This document shows positions 23,001 to 33,000 of a stretch of 64,000 nt of DNA, one piece after another. Position 1 is the first letter of the stretch. The number at the start of each line of letters is the position of its first letter. The stretch is from Anadara kagoshimensis (taxonomy: Eukaryota > Mollusca > Bivalvia > Arcoida > Arcidae): the NCBI GenBank assembly GCA_021292105.1, contig CM037871.1:54015866-54079865 (forward strand), given 5' to 3'. The notes under the pieces are model-generated. The model saw only the letters and a list, made by a program, of their open reading frames with translations. It was not told where the DNA came from and did not search any database. The translations under genes and the position numbers were made by a program.

Positions 23001-25224
23001 GACTAGCAGTGATAAACTTGTCAGCTAATGCACTTGTAACGATGAGACTAGCAGTGATAATACGGGTCCCTTGAGATGACATGTGCAAAAAAAATCATTT
23101 TGTAATGTATATGTTCCACGCCCAAGTCAAGATATTCTCGTCTGTATGGTTATGGTACATCGACATTCTCGACTAACCTTATCGTTATTAAATACATTAC
23201 AGCGCCACATTTCGATTCTGGACGAAGTGTTGGAACATTGTCTAGTAGCGCCATTGATGAAGCCTCCGGGATTTGTGCAAGCAGGGATCATAGTAACGTC
23301 ATCTATACACACAATGACTCTGGGGGCGGAAACAAAATATACGCCATTGATGCCACCTCTGGCCATCTGAGCCACGATCACCCTTGACCATGCCAGTAAC
23401 CATGACTGGGAGGATATCTGTTGTGGGCCGTGTCCTGATGGGGGTAACTGTATCTATATCGGTGATATAGGAGGGAACTACCATGGCAATGTTAACAATA
23501 TATACAAAATAAAGGAACCTTCGTCTATTAAGGACCAACACATTTCTGTACATTCTGGAGACAAACTTCATTTCAGGTACGTTTTCTATTAGTAGTTCAG
23601 ATACGGAAGTCGAGTACGGTGGAGTTGAACAGCGAGTTATATAATAATTCAATGCGAATTCATTGACTCACCTTTAGTTTTGTATGCATTGTTATTTGGG
23701 AAAAATTTACGGACCAAAAGATAAGAACCCTTGATTTTTATATTGATTTCTTCTTACTTTTTCTTTAATGACGCAGAAGATTTACTGTCTCAGTGACTAA
23801 ATGCTTTGCTTTAAAGTAGCAAGTGAGTGCATGTTAACGGGTCAAAATGCCTTTAGCCGCCTAGGTTTAAATAATAATAACATTAATAATACATATTAGT
23901 GTCGCAAATTACCAATGCAATAAAACATGACAGAAACAACATCGGATAAAACATAGTTAAAACTAGAAAAACTGTGGGCCACAAGTTCACAAAAAATACC
24001 CCCGCTCCCCCACATAAAAAAATCCACCGGATCATATTTTTAAATAGGAGGTGCACATCTACATTATATCACAAAGATTGTGTGAAAGTTTCATGAAAAT
24101 CCATTGAAGGATTTAAGAGGAGTTGCGGATAAGAGATAGGTACCCTTAGGTGTAACGGAAGGACGGACGGACACCCCTATCACTATATTATACCCCCCTT
24201 TTTAAGCGGGGGGGGGTGTATAATAAACGATTAATTTTAAGACATTAGTGTCTATTGAATAATTGAACTATATATTTATTCAATTTATTAAAAGTAGCAG
24301 ACCCTAGTGTAAGAAAGCTTTCCGTTCGCTTGGTCGGTATTCCTGTTTGTTCCGACGCCTATAAATAAGTCGGCATCGTAAGTGGGGCGTAGTGCCTCTC
24401 TAGTAGCAAGCAAAGATCCAATGTCAAACATAAGGTTCCAACATTTACCCCATTTAAGAGTTTATGAAGACTCATCAAAATTAATTATTAAAAACATTTT
24501 AAAAACAACATAATATTTAGCTATAAAAGTCAACTATGGACATTTCATGCTGATATATCTCCGTTTGCACTACGTGTTTCCTATTATTCCCAGTTTGATA
24601 AGTGTCGTTGGTATCGGCTATAAATGTTGTGTGTGACAATATTATTTTCCAACAAGCCAAAAAACCAATTCTTTCTTTTCTTTTCCGCTTTTTTAATGAT
24701 TGATGTATTGTTTGTTGGATTTATTTACACACGACTTTAATCTTTTTATATTCTACAGTTGGGACGAACAGAACGCAGAAACATTGATGGTAGACCCACA
24801 GGTCAATCTGTATATTGTATCAAAAGTCAGCAATGGCCACCACGCCAAAATATTACGTATACCGAAATCTGCATGGGCTAGCGGCCACACATACAATGCA
24901 AACGACATTTCTGATCAAACGGTACATATGACGTCACCTCATAACGATCCTGTCGGTGGAGATATTTCCCCGGATGGACACGAAGTGTTGCTAAAGCAAC
25001 AAGATCACGTGCTCTATTACTTTGTACCGGACGGCAACATCTTGAAGGCTCTGGACGACAGAACCGGAATCGATGAACCTTACCGCCATGAACGACAGGG
25101 CGAAGCCGTTTGTTGGGACAGGGAGGGAGGGGGGTATTATACTCTTAGTGAAGGTACACACGTTGATTTGAATTACTACAAAAGAACCTCCAGCAGACCA
25201 TCAGCACAAGATCTTCTAGGATAG
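16987..25224 (+). CDS. secreted beta-propeller-like protein, gene span
   Basis: Three exons (16987-17068, 23203-23576, 24759-25224) splice to about 305 residues. The N-terminus MANMSQFIVTLTVCLLGIAT is a clear signal peptide. The mature part has repeating blade-like motifs: NVIYTHNDSGGGNKIYAID, HDWEDICCGPCPDG with CIYIGDIGGN, LMVDPQVNLYIVSKV, DPVGGDISPDGHEVLL, RQGEAVCWDREGGGYYTLSE. These resemble SMP-30/NHL/YncE-like propellers, without a defined enzyme motif. Exon 2 has a frameshift near 23370. The 6.1-kb first intron is mostly minisatellite. Function unknown; secretion is the firm inference. Confidence 0.78.
17069..18164. other. intron 1, unique part
   Basis: AT-rich intron sequence before the minisatellite. 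Minus-strand ORF 17543-17836 is Cys/Tyr/His-rich without domain features and is treated as chance. Confidence 0.55.
18165..22800 (+). repeat. 20-bp minisatellite, about 4.6 kb
   Basis: About 230 variants of TTTAGTTCATGTTAAGTGCC. Higher-order structure is visible: the marker CATGTAACTTTCC at 18841 and 21230, and TATCTGTAGTGTATG at 19121 and 21510, are both 2389 bases apart, so a 2.39-kb block was duplicated. The second marker also appears at 20447, 22246 and 22699. Lies in intron 1 of the propeller gene. Confidence 0.97.
22873..23060 (+). repeat. 45-bp tandem repeat, four copies
   Basis: GATAAACTTGTCAGCTAATG recurs every 45 bases. The unit is a multiple of three and stays open on both strands, so the two ORFs over it are repeat artefacts. 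Confidence 0.95.
23203..23576 (+). CDS. propeller gene exon 2 (frameshifted)
   Basis: Acceptor ATTACAG|CG, donor TTTCAG|GTACG. The first part reads PHFDSGRSVGTLSSSAIDEA and ends SGHLSHDHP-stop. The second, in another frame, reads TLDHASNHDWEDICCGPC to SGDKLHF. A change of +1 or -2 near 23367-23372 separates them. Exit phase 2 fits exon 3. Confidence 0.78.
24010..24235 (+). mobile_element. Helitron-like non-autonomous element, 3' part
   Basis: GGACGGACGGACACCCCTATC, then a C-rich strand pairing with the G-rich strand around TTTTTAAG, and GTGTATAATAA. The terminal design matches 9480-9563. The 5' end is uncertain. Lies in intron 2 of the propeller gene. Confidence 0.6.
24759..25224 (+). CDS. 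propeller gene exon 3 (terminal)
   Basis: Acceptor TTCTACAG. One base completes Ser, then 154 codons run from WDEQNAETLMVDPQ to SAQDLLG and TAG at 25222. The reading frame is uninterrupted. Holds the DPVGGDISPDGHEVLL and RQGEAVCWDREGGGYYTLSE blocks. Confidence 0.85.
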
Positions 25225-25554
25225 AGAATTTTTGTGCAATTAAATATTTCTGAATATGTATTTTATTTCATTTTTATTCTCTGCCAACGAACAAATCCGC
25301 CAGGGGATATAGTAATTCCGTCCCGTCCCGTCCATCTGCGTGCCACAATTTTTGTCTGGACCAGTTCTCCAATACCGTCCATCATATATGATAGATGTAG
25401 CTATATATATCTTTCCCTGTTCCGCTTTAATGATTTTTTAGGAATTTTAGTCCTCTCTGCTTTCGCTAGCCATTTGGTTTTATTCATATTTCAGGTTTGT
25501 TTGCAACAAGCTATCCATATATCAACGACTCGATGGCTTAGATTTGAGTCTTTT

Positions 25555-25587
25555 TTTTAGTTCAGTGTTAAACTTTTAACAGGTGTG
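25555..25587. mobile_element. MITE right-end remnant
   Basis: TTTAGTTCAGTGTTAAACTT then TTAACAGGTGTGTA matches the right end at 9978-10004, including the TA. Confidence 0.5.
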
Positions 25588-25935
25588 TAATGTGACACAA
25601 GTCACTACACTGAGTGAGACAAGACGCTACTCTTGAGTGAGACAAATCGCTACTCTAATTGAGACAAGTTGCTACTCTTAAGTGAGACAAGACACTACTC
25701 TGAGTGACACAAGTCACTACTCTAAGTGACACAAGTCACTGCTCCAAGTGGGACAAGTCACTACTCGAAGCCAGACAAGATACTACTCCAAGTGACACAA
25801 GTCGCTACTCTACTGAGTGAGACAAGTCACTACTACAAGGGAGTATTTGTCAAGTAACGACGAGTAACTACTTGAATTGAGACAAGACACTACTCCAAGT
25901 GAGACAAGGCACTACACTGATTGAGACAAGTAACT
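25588..25935 (+). repeat. ~22-bp tandem repeat
   Basis: About 14 variants of GTGAGACAAGTCACTACTCT. The array begins directly at the MITE end. Confidence 0.9.
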
Positions 25936-26268
25936 CATAAGTCGCTAGTTGTATATGATTGTATTCTTAGAACAATGAAAATAGGATCTCAGGAAATTAC
26001 AATGTAAATGATTTTACAGTTAACAGCACAATAATTCTCTTCAGAAATCTGCACTTTTTGTATGTAGAATAAAGTGTAAATGAGTAATAAATACTGAGCA
26101 TATTTACATTTTCCAGTAATTATTTTTTCCCAGTGACTTTTTATTATCTAGCTCAATTTTAACTAAACTTTTAACATGAAAGGAATCCTTACAGGGGCTA
26201 GGCATTAAATAGAGAGACAAGGCATGCCGTGACAGATTTTTATTGTTGCTTGGGAAAATGTTTGCCAA

Positions 26269-28155
26269 ACAAGAGGCCCAATAGGGCCTGTGATGCTCAA
26301 CTAGCAGGTAATTTACATTTTTGATCAATAACATGCAAATCTTGTGAACATGTGTGAAATGGCATTCCACCTCCTTTTTGCAGTTGCAACTGGAACCAAA
26401 GTGGTTGGAAAATAAATCTGCAATTGGTCTTTCGTGTTTTTGCTATTTATAGGAACAGGAGCCACCTTGGATTTTGGCTGATATGCCAGACACAACTCAT
26501 GGATTACTGTTACTTAAGGACTTTTAATGCTGTATACGATTTGAATTGACCAATTCAGAGGAGAAAATTTTCAATGATTTGGATGAAAGAAACATCTTAT
26601 TTGTACACTGCGTAAAAATTGGTTCAACAAATTATTTTTTTCAGTAAAGGTCATAACCTTCACAATTGACCTTGACCTAATTTTGAAGGTAATTACAAGA
26701 ATATTTCAAAACTGAAAATCCCATGTCATTATCTAAACAAATAGTCAAGTTGTAACCATGTTGGTATTGTTTTGTATTCATGACCTTGACCTTTGAACTC
26801 ATGATCTTTTTCTATACATCAAAATAGTAGTTGTATTAATATCTACAGCATTCTAATATACATGCCTATAGAAAATGTTTATAGTTTTTAAGATAATTAA
26901 CCATTTCAGTATTATTTCGCATCTGTGACCTTGATCTTTGAACCAATGACCTTAATCTATATATCAAAATGATTGTTACATCAATACCAACAATATTCCA
27001 ATATACATGCCTATACAAAAAGTTTATAGTTTTCAAGATAATTAACCATTTGGGTATTGTTTCACATCTGTGACCTTGACCTTTGAACCCATGACCTTTT
27101 TCTATACATCAAAACGGCTGTTGTATCAATACCTCCAACATTCTCATATATATGCTTATACAAAAAGTTAATAGTTTGCAAGATAATGAACTACTTCAGT
27201 ATTCTTTTGCAGGTGTGACCTTGAACTTTGAATCCATGACCTAAATCTATATATCAAAATGATCCTTGCATCAATACCAACAATATTCCAATATACATGC
27301 CTATACAAAAAGCTTATAGTTTTCGAGATAATTAACCATTTTAGTATTGTTTTGCTACTGTGACCTTGACCTTTGGACCCATGACCTTTTTCTATACATC
27401 AAAATAGTCGTTGCATCAATACCTACAACATTCTCATATATATGCTAATACAACAAGTTAATAGTTTGCAAGATAATAAACCATTTCGGTATTCTTTTGC
27501 AGGTGTGACCTTGACCTTTGAACCCATGACCTTAATCTATATATCAAAATGATTGTTGCATCAATACCAACAATATTCCAATATACATGCCTATACAAAT
27601 TTGAAAAAGTTTATAGTTTTCCAGATAATAAATAAAATCAGAAAGGTCAAAAATTAGGTTATGACCTTCACAATTTACCTTGACCTCATTTTGAAAGTAA
27701 TTACAAGAATATGTCAAAACTGAAAACTCCATGTCATTATCTAATCAAATAGTCAAGTTATAACAATTTGAAAATATTTTACGATTTTTGCAAAATTAAA
27801 TGCAAAAATGCGTAACCTATTTTTTGTCAAAATTCCACAAAATGTACAAACTTAGAGGTTAAGACCATCTAGAAGCCAAATATCAAATCAGATTTTGCCT
27901 CCAATGACTGGTTCTGGAGAAGAGGATTTTTTTTAGGTTTTTTCTATTTTTAGTAATGGCAGCCATCTTGGATATCTAATGGCCATGATTTGTATAAACT
28001 ACAGTCGTACTCTAGCAAGGACCTTGCACAGCAAATTAGGTTTCAAAAGGCCTGGTAGTTTTAGAGTTTTTGCTGTTAATGAACAGACGCATGCATGCAC
28101 GCACGCACGCACGGATCGTGCCAATAGCTCATCTGGCTTTAGCTGGAGAATACTT
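26269..28155 (+). mobile_element. second pearl/Helentron-like element
   Basis: Begins ACAAGAGGCCCAATAGGGCC, a start common to this bivalve element type. Then come a spacer, a 145-bp repeat array, a unique tail matching 1160-1655 (GCGTAACCTATTTTTTGTC; TTTTTAGTAATGGCAGCCAT), an ACGC microsatellite at 28091-28112 and a decayed terminal hairpin. Placed between the propeller gene and the 3' end of NAA35. Confidence 0.82.
26770..27620 (+). repeat. 145-bp satellite array, dimeric
   Basis: ATACATG-type starts at 26858, 27003, 27148, 27293, 27438 and 27583, exactly 145 apart. From 27003 on, units alternate between type A (CAATATTCCAATATACATGC) and type B (AACATTCTCATATATATGC), giving a 290-bp higher-order unit. 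Confidence 0.95.
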
Positions 28156-28396
28156 GAACTGCAAATTGTATTATAACAAAGTCTAACGTTTTAAAATATT
28201 TAATAGGAAATGTTTTCATTACTGTTACAAATACCATAACAAAACGAAACTTACAATGTTTACAGATCACCTGTAAAATAAAATACTATCTTATCATTTT
28301 TATATTTGATCTCAATAGAATCTCTTAACATGGTTCTGTTGTATTCTGTTCTGTAGTTTTCACCTTTCTGTAGATGAACAACTGAAGGGTTTTTAG

Positions 28397-28735
28397 AACG
28401 GATCCACTAGAGTGAGTGAGTGAGTAATGGTGTTTAACGTCCCAGTCAAGAATATTTCACTTATATCGAGACGTCGCCATCTATAGGCGAAAGTGCAGAA
28501 ATTTTGCCTGTGCGTTGCGCTTATGGCATTATACAGCAGGGTTCTTTAGCGTGCCAAGCCCACCGTGACACGGGACCTCGTTTATTTTAAGTTCCCATCC
28601 GAAAGAACCGTGACTTTCATTTCGTAATGCCGAGTGCTTGGCGAAAGAACAGTCACTACCCACTTTTAAGTCTTGGGTCAGACCCGGCCGGGGTTCGAAC
28701 CCACGACCTCCCACTTACGGAGGGATCCACTAGAG
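28397..28735 (-). mobile_element. tRNA-derived SINE
   Basis: On the minus strand GTGGGTTCGAACCCCGGCC (box B) is near the head at about 28690. The body matches 2600-2740. It ends in a long 3' part with AACGTCCCAGTCAAGAATAT and a GAGTGAGTGAGT tail. Confidence 0.8.
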
Positions 28736-28937
28736 ATAATAATAACACTGTCTGTAGGATCCACCACAGGATGGTCCACCATAAATTGTAGCACAGCAAA
28801 GTTTTAACATGGTTTGGTAAACACATTTCTATGTATACTTATGGTATAGGTTTTTACAAAGTGTACTGTTACAGCATTATAATATTGTGTCCACGTAACT
28901 TCTAACTTGTTTGTGGTTTCTTTTGTTATTTGGATTT

Positions 28938-29030
28938 CATTTCTCTCTCTCCCTCTCTCTTTCACTCACACAAATCCACCTCTTTCTTCTCTCTCTCTCT
29001 CACACACACACACACTCTCTCTCTCTCTCT
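28938..29030. repeat. CT/CA-rich microsatellite
   Basis: Runs of CTCTCT and CACACA. Confidence 0.9.
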
Positions 29031-29207
29031 GGCTGTATTTAGGATATCTTTATCACAGGATAAACTTTATGTAGGCTAAAATCAAATTCTGGTGGAGTCT
29101 GCAATAAATAAAACAAAAGTAATAATGACATTCTATCTGTATAAAAAAAAATTTTTTCAGATAGAATGTTTCAATTCATTTGAGAAATGACATTCTGCTC
29201 ATGGTAT

Positions 29208-29315
29208 TACAAGAGGTAATGCAAGATAGTGTGGTGTGTTTGTCAAATTAATGAAGAGCAAAGTTCTTCATTTTGAATTTGACATGCGTCATACTATCTT
29301 GCATTACCTCTTGAG
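29208..29315. other. long foldback hairpin
   Basis: CAAGAGGTAATGCAAGATAG pairs with CTATCTTGCATTACCTCTTG. Inner pairs GTCAAATT/AATTTGAC and ATGAAGA/TCTTCAT continue to a short loop, so about 100 bases fold with few mismatches. It is either a foldback MITE or a small-RNA precursor; sequence alone does not decide. Confidence 0.7.
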
Positions 29316-29559
29316 GGACATGGTGTCATCTTGCGGGAAAATTCATACATATCAAGGGGCAAGGTCCCAATTGTCTTTCAACGGGAATTGCAATATGATT
29401 GCTTCTTGTATTGCTTCTGCATGTTTCATCATAGAGAGATACAGTCATATTGTAAATACATGTTGTTATTACTATTAAGTTTCACCATTCCAAACCTTGA
29501 TGGTAAGTGTGAAGTAATAATATTGAACATCTTTCCGTTATAAATAGAGACAGTCAGTT

Positions 29560-29700
29560 CTGAGATGGTGAGGAAACCAGAGTACCTGCAAAGACCCACA
29601 GACCTTCAGCAAGTAAACTGACAAACTTACTCACACAAGAATCAAATGAGTTGGATTCAAACCACAGCAGTCTGAGGTACTATGATCTTTATGTCTGCTT
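29560..29700 (-). mobile_element. degraded SINE fragment
   Basis: AAACTGACAAACTTACTCAC and TTGGATTCAAACCAC match the 36715-36917 unit. Box B is degraded. Confidence 0.5.
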
Positions 29701-29944
29701 ATTACAGCACTTGATCACTGAGGATCACTGGTAGTGATTGTTTGCACAGCAAACTAGTACTCTGTAAGTTCATGTAACAGTTGCTGTTTTTTGTTAGACA
29801 CAGAATTTCTTATATTTTGTGACAGAAAATAGCAAAAAACTTCAAACTTTTACATTTTAAAAGTAAAAATTAATTCCCTAGGTTATAAACTTAAAAAAAG
29901 TGAATAAGGGAATTAATTTTATTTCAAAAAATTAAACTTACTAC

Positions 29945-30000
29945 AGATTCTTTCTTATGTCCTCCCATTAACAACTTCATGACTACAAAATTTGTTTTGG
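29945..30000 (-). CDS. NAA35: NAA35 exon 20
   Basis: Acceptor AAAATAG, then CC completing Ala, then [18 protein letters not shown] and donor TCT|GTAGTA. It enters in phase 1, leaves in phase 0. Confidence 0.88.
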
Positions 30001-33000
30001 CTATTTTTATGAGTATCTGTGTCTGAAAAATAAAGGTACTTGATCAAAGTAAAGCAGTTTGTAGCTACAAAACATGTAAATGACAATAAAGTCCAATGTT
30101 TTGTACAGAAAATTGTGTAACAAAGTTTACTTAAATCTCTACAGATGTGGTTGAAAACCAAAGCCAATGTCAATAGATAATATCCAAGGAAAAGTGGTAA
30201 GGACATAAACTCCCCAATTAAAAGGTCATAGTTTCTGACTCTGAAGGACTCTGAAAGTGGCTGAAATAAGCCAAAATTTTCAACCAACCTTGATAATTTC
30301 TTCAACATCTTCTAATGTGGTATATACTATCATATATAGGAGACTGAAAAAGTAATAAGTCCTTCCCAAAAACTCACCAGTCTCAGACTGTGGGACTGCC
30401 TATTATTTCGAATACTGATTCAGGCTTTTTAAAAAAAGAAGTTAGAGAAAATTCCCTCAACTGTCAACAAAATTAGACAATAGTGATTGTTACCTCTTCT
30501 GAAGTACTGGATAAACTTTCAAATAAAACTTTGGCTTGATGGAAACATTTACAAGATGCTCCGTAAAGGTTCTGTGCATTGGCTTCCGGCTCATATCTTC
30601 TTAAATCAGACATTTCCTAAAAGAAATTATAAGGATATATAGTTTTTTATAATCTTAATCTGGAAATATAAGTGTACAAATGATTTTCCTTCAAAATTAA
30701 TTCTTTATTTTATATCTACAGTCCAACCTGCCTTAAAGGTCACCTCTGTATAAGGGCCACCTGCTTATAAAGGTCAGTAGAATTAAATCCCAATTGTTCT
30801 TTATTCATATTATTTGAGCCTGTATATAAAGACCACTTGTCCATAAAGGCCACTTTTACTGGTTCCCTTTGGTGGCCTTTATAGACAGGTTTGACTGTAC
30901 ATGTTTACCCTAACCTACCACAAAAACTACAATAGATTCAACTGAATTGTCAAGAATTAAAATTTGTCCAATACTTTTATTTTCACATCTTGATTTCTTG
31001 AATCAACACAAAAAAATAAAACAATATGCCAACATTTCTTATACAAAGAAAAAGGAGACTATACACGGGGATGTAGTCACATTGGAGTTGTAGCTCTTAC
31101 CTCAAAAAGATCATAATGTATACAAGGCGGTGTGGTCACATTAGAGAGGAAATGTATACAAGAAGGCGTGGTCACATTAGAGGGTGGATGTAGCTCTTAC
31201 CTTATAATAATCATAACCTATACAAGGGGTGTGGTCACAGAGAAATGTATACAAGAAGGACTGTGTGGTCATATTTGAGAGTAATTGGTAGTGATTACTT
31301 TATACTGGTCATAATGTATACAGGGGGCATGATCACATTGGAAAGGAAGTTGTAGCTCTTACCTTATACTGGTCATAATGTATACATAGGGGTGTGGTCA
31401 CATTGGTGAGGGATTTGTTGCTCTGACCATAATGTATACAGGGAGCATGGTCACATTAGAGAGGCAGTTGTAGCTCTGATCATGATGTATACAGGGGGCA
31501 TGGTCACATTGGAGAGGGAGTTGTAGCTCTGATCATGATGTATACAGGGGGCATGGTCACATTGGTGAGGGATTTGTTGCTCTGACCATGATGTATACAG
31601 GGGGCATGGTCACATTGGTGAGGGATTTGTAGCTCTGATCATGATGTATACAGGGGGCATGGTCACATTGGAGAGGGAGTTGTAGCTCTGATCATGATGT
31701 ATACAGGGGCATGGTCACATTGGTGAGGGATTTGTAGCTCTGACCATGATGTATACAGGGGCATGGTCACATTGGTGAGGGATTTGTAGCTCTGACCATG
31801 ATGTATACAGGGGGCATGGTCACATTGGTGAGGGATTTGTTGCTCTGACCATGATGTATACAGGGGGCATGGTCACATTGGAGAGGGAGTTGTAGCTCTG
31901 ATCATGATGTATACAGGGGCATGGTCACATTGGTGAGGGATTTGTAGCTCTGACCATGATGTATACAGGGGGCATGGTCACATTGGTGAGGGATTTGTAG
32001 CTCTGACCATGATGTATACAAGGGGCATGGTCACATTGGTGAGGGATTTGTAGCTCTGACTATGATGTATACAGGGGGCATGGTCACATTGGTGAGGGAT
32101 TTGTAGCTCTGACCATGATGTATACAGGGGGCATGGTCACATTGGTGAGGGATTTGTAGCTCTGACCATGATGTATACAAGGGGCATGGTCACATTGGTG
32201 AGGGATTTGTAGCTCTGACTATGATGTATACAGGGGGCATGGTCACATTGGAGAGGGAGTTGTAGCTCTTACCTTATACTGGTCATAATGTATACAGGGG
32301 GCATGGTCACATTGGTGAGGGATTTGTAGCTCTGACCATGATGTATACAAGGGGGTGTGGTCACAATGGAGAGGCAGTTGTAGCTCTTACCTTATACTGG
32401 TCATAATGTATACAAGGGGGTGTGGTCACATTGGTAAATGGTAAAAATCTGTGTGAGTATCTAACTTCTTCACTGTCAAATTCAAAATTTGGTTGTTTGA
32501 GTTTTTCATCCAGACGAAAACCAAGAACAGCCTGAAATAATATAAAACGTCAACTTGCTTATATCGGTATTATCTATAAATAATGATTTACAAATCTTGA
32601 CTTAACTTGTTGACTTTTGTATCTGGAAATGAAAAATGTTCCCTGCAATTTAAAATCAGGTACCTATATAAATATGGTGATAGAGTCATGTGTCTTCGGA
32701 TCCAACATAATACATGCTGACCTCAATCTTTATCTGTGTTAAGTGTTTCGTTTTATCATACCTTATAAAATCCACCAAACATTTGTTGTTCAGCTTGTGC
32801 CAGTGTTTGACATACCTTATAAAATCCACCAAACATTTGTTGTTCAGCTTGTGCCATTGTTATTTCTTTATTCAGTGTTTTAACTTTCTTCTTTTTCTTG
32901 TTTTTCTTATTACTTCTTCCTTTCTGTTGATTATCTGTAAATGGAAATGTTTATTAATAAACAATAATTTTACAACTGTGGGGTGTATATAGCTAGAAAG

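Noticed and set aside
22864..23088. Open frames on both strands with 15-residue repeats
   Set aside because: They follow from a 45-bp tandem unit free of stops and have no gene context.
24361..24425. Possible tRNA gene
   Set aside because: No paired box A/box B or cloverleaf could be built.
28529..28714. 61-residue ORF MGGRGFEPRPGLTQ
   Set aside because: Translation of a SINE head, a common false protein in molluscs.
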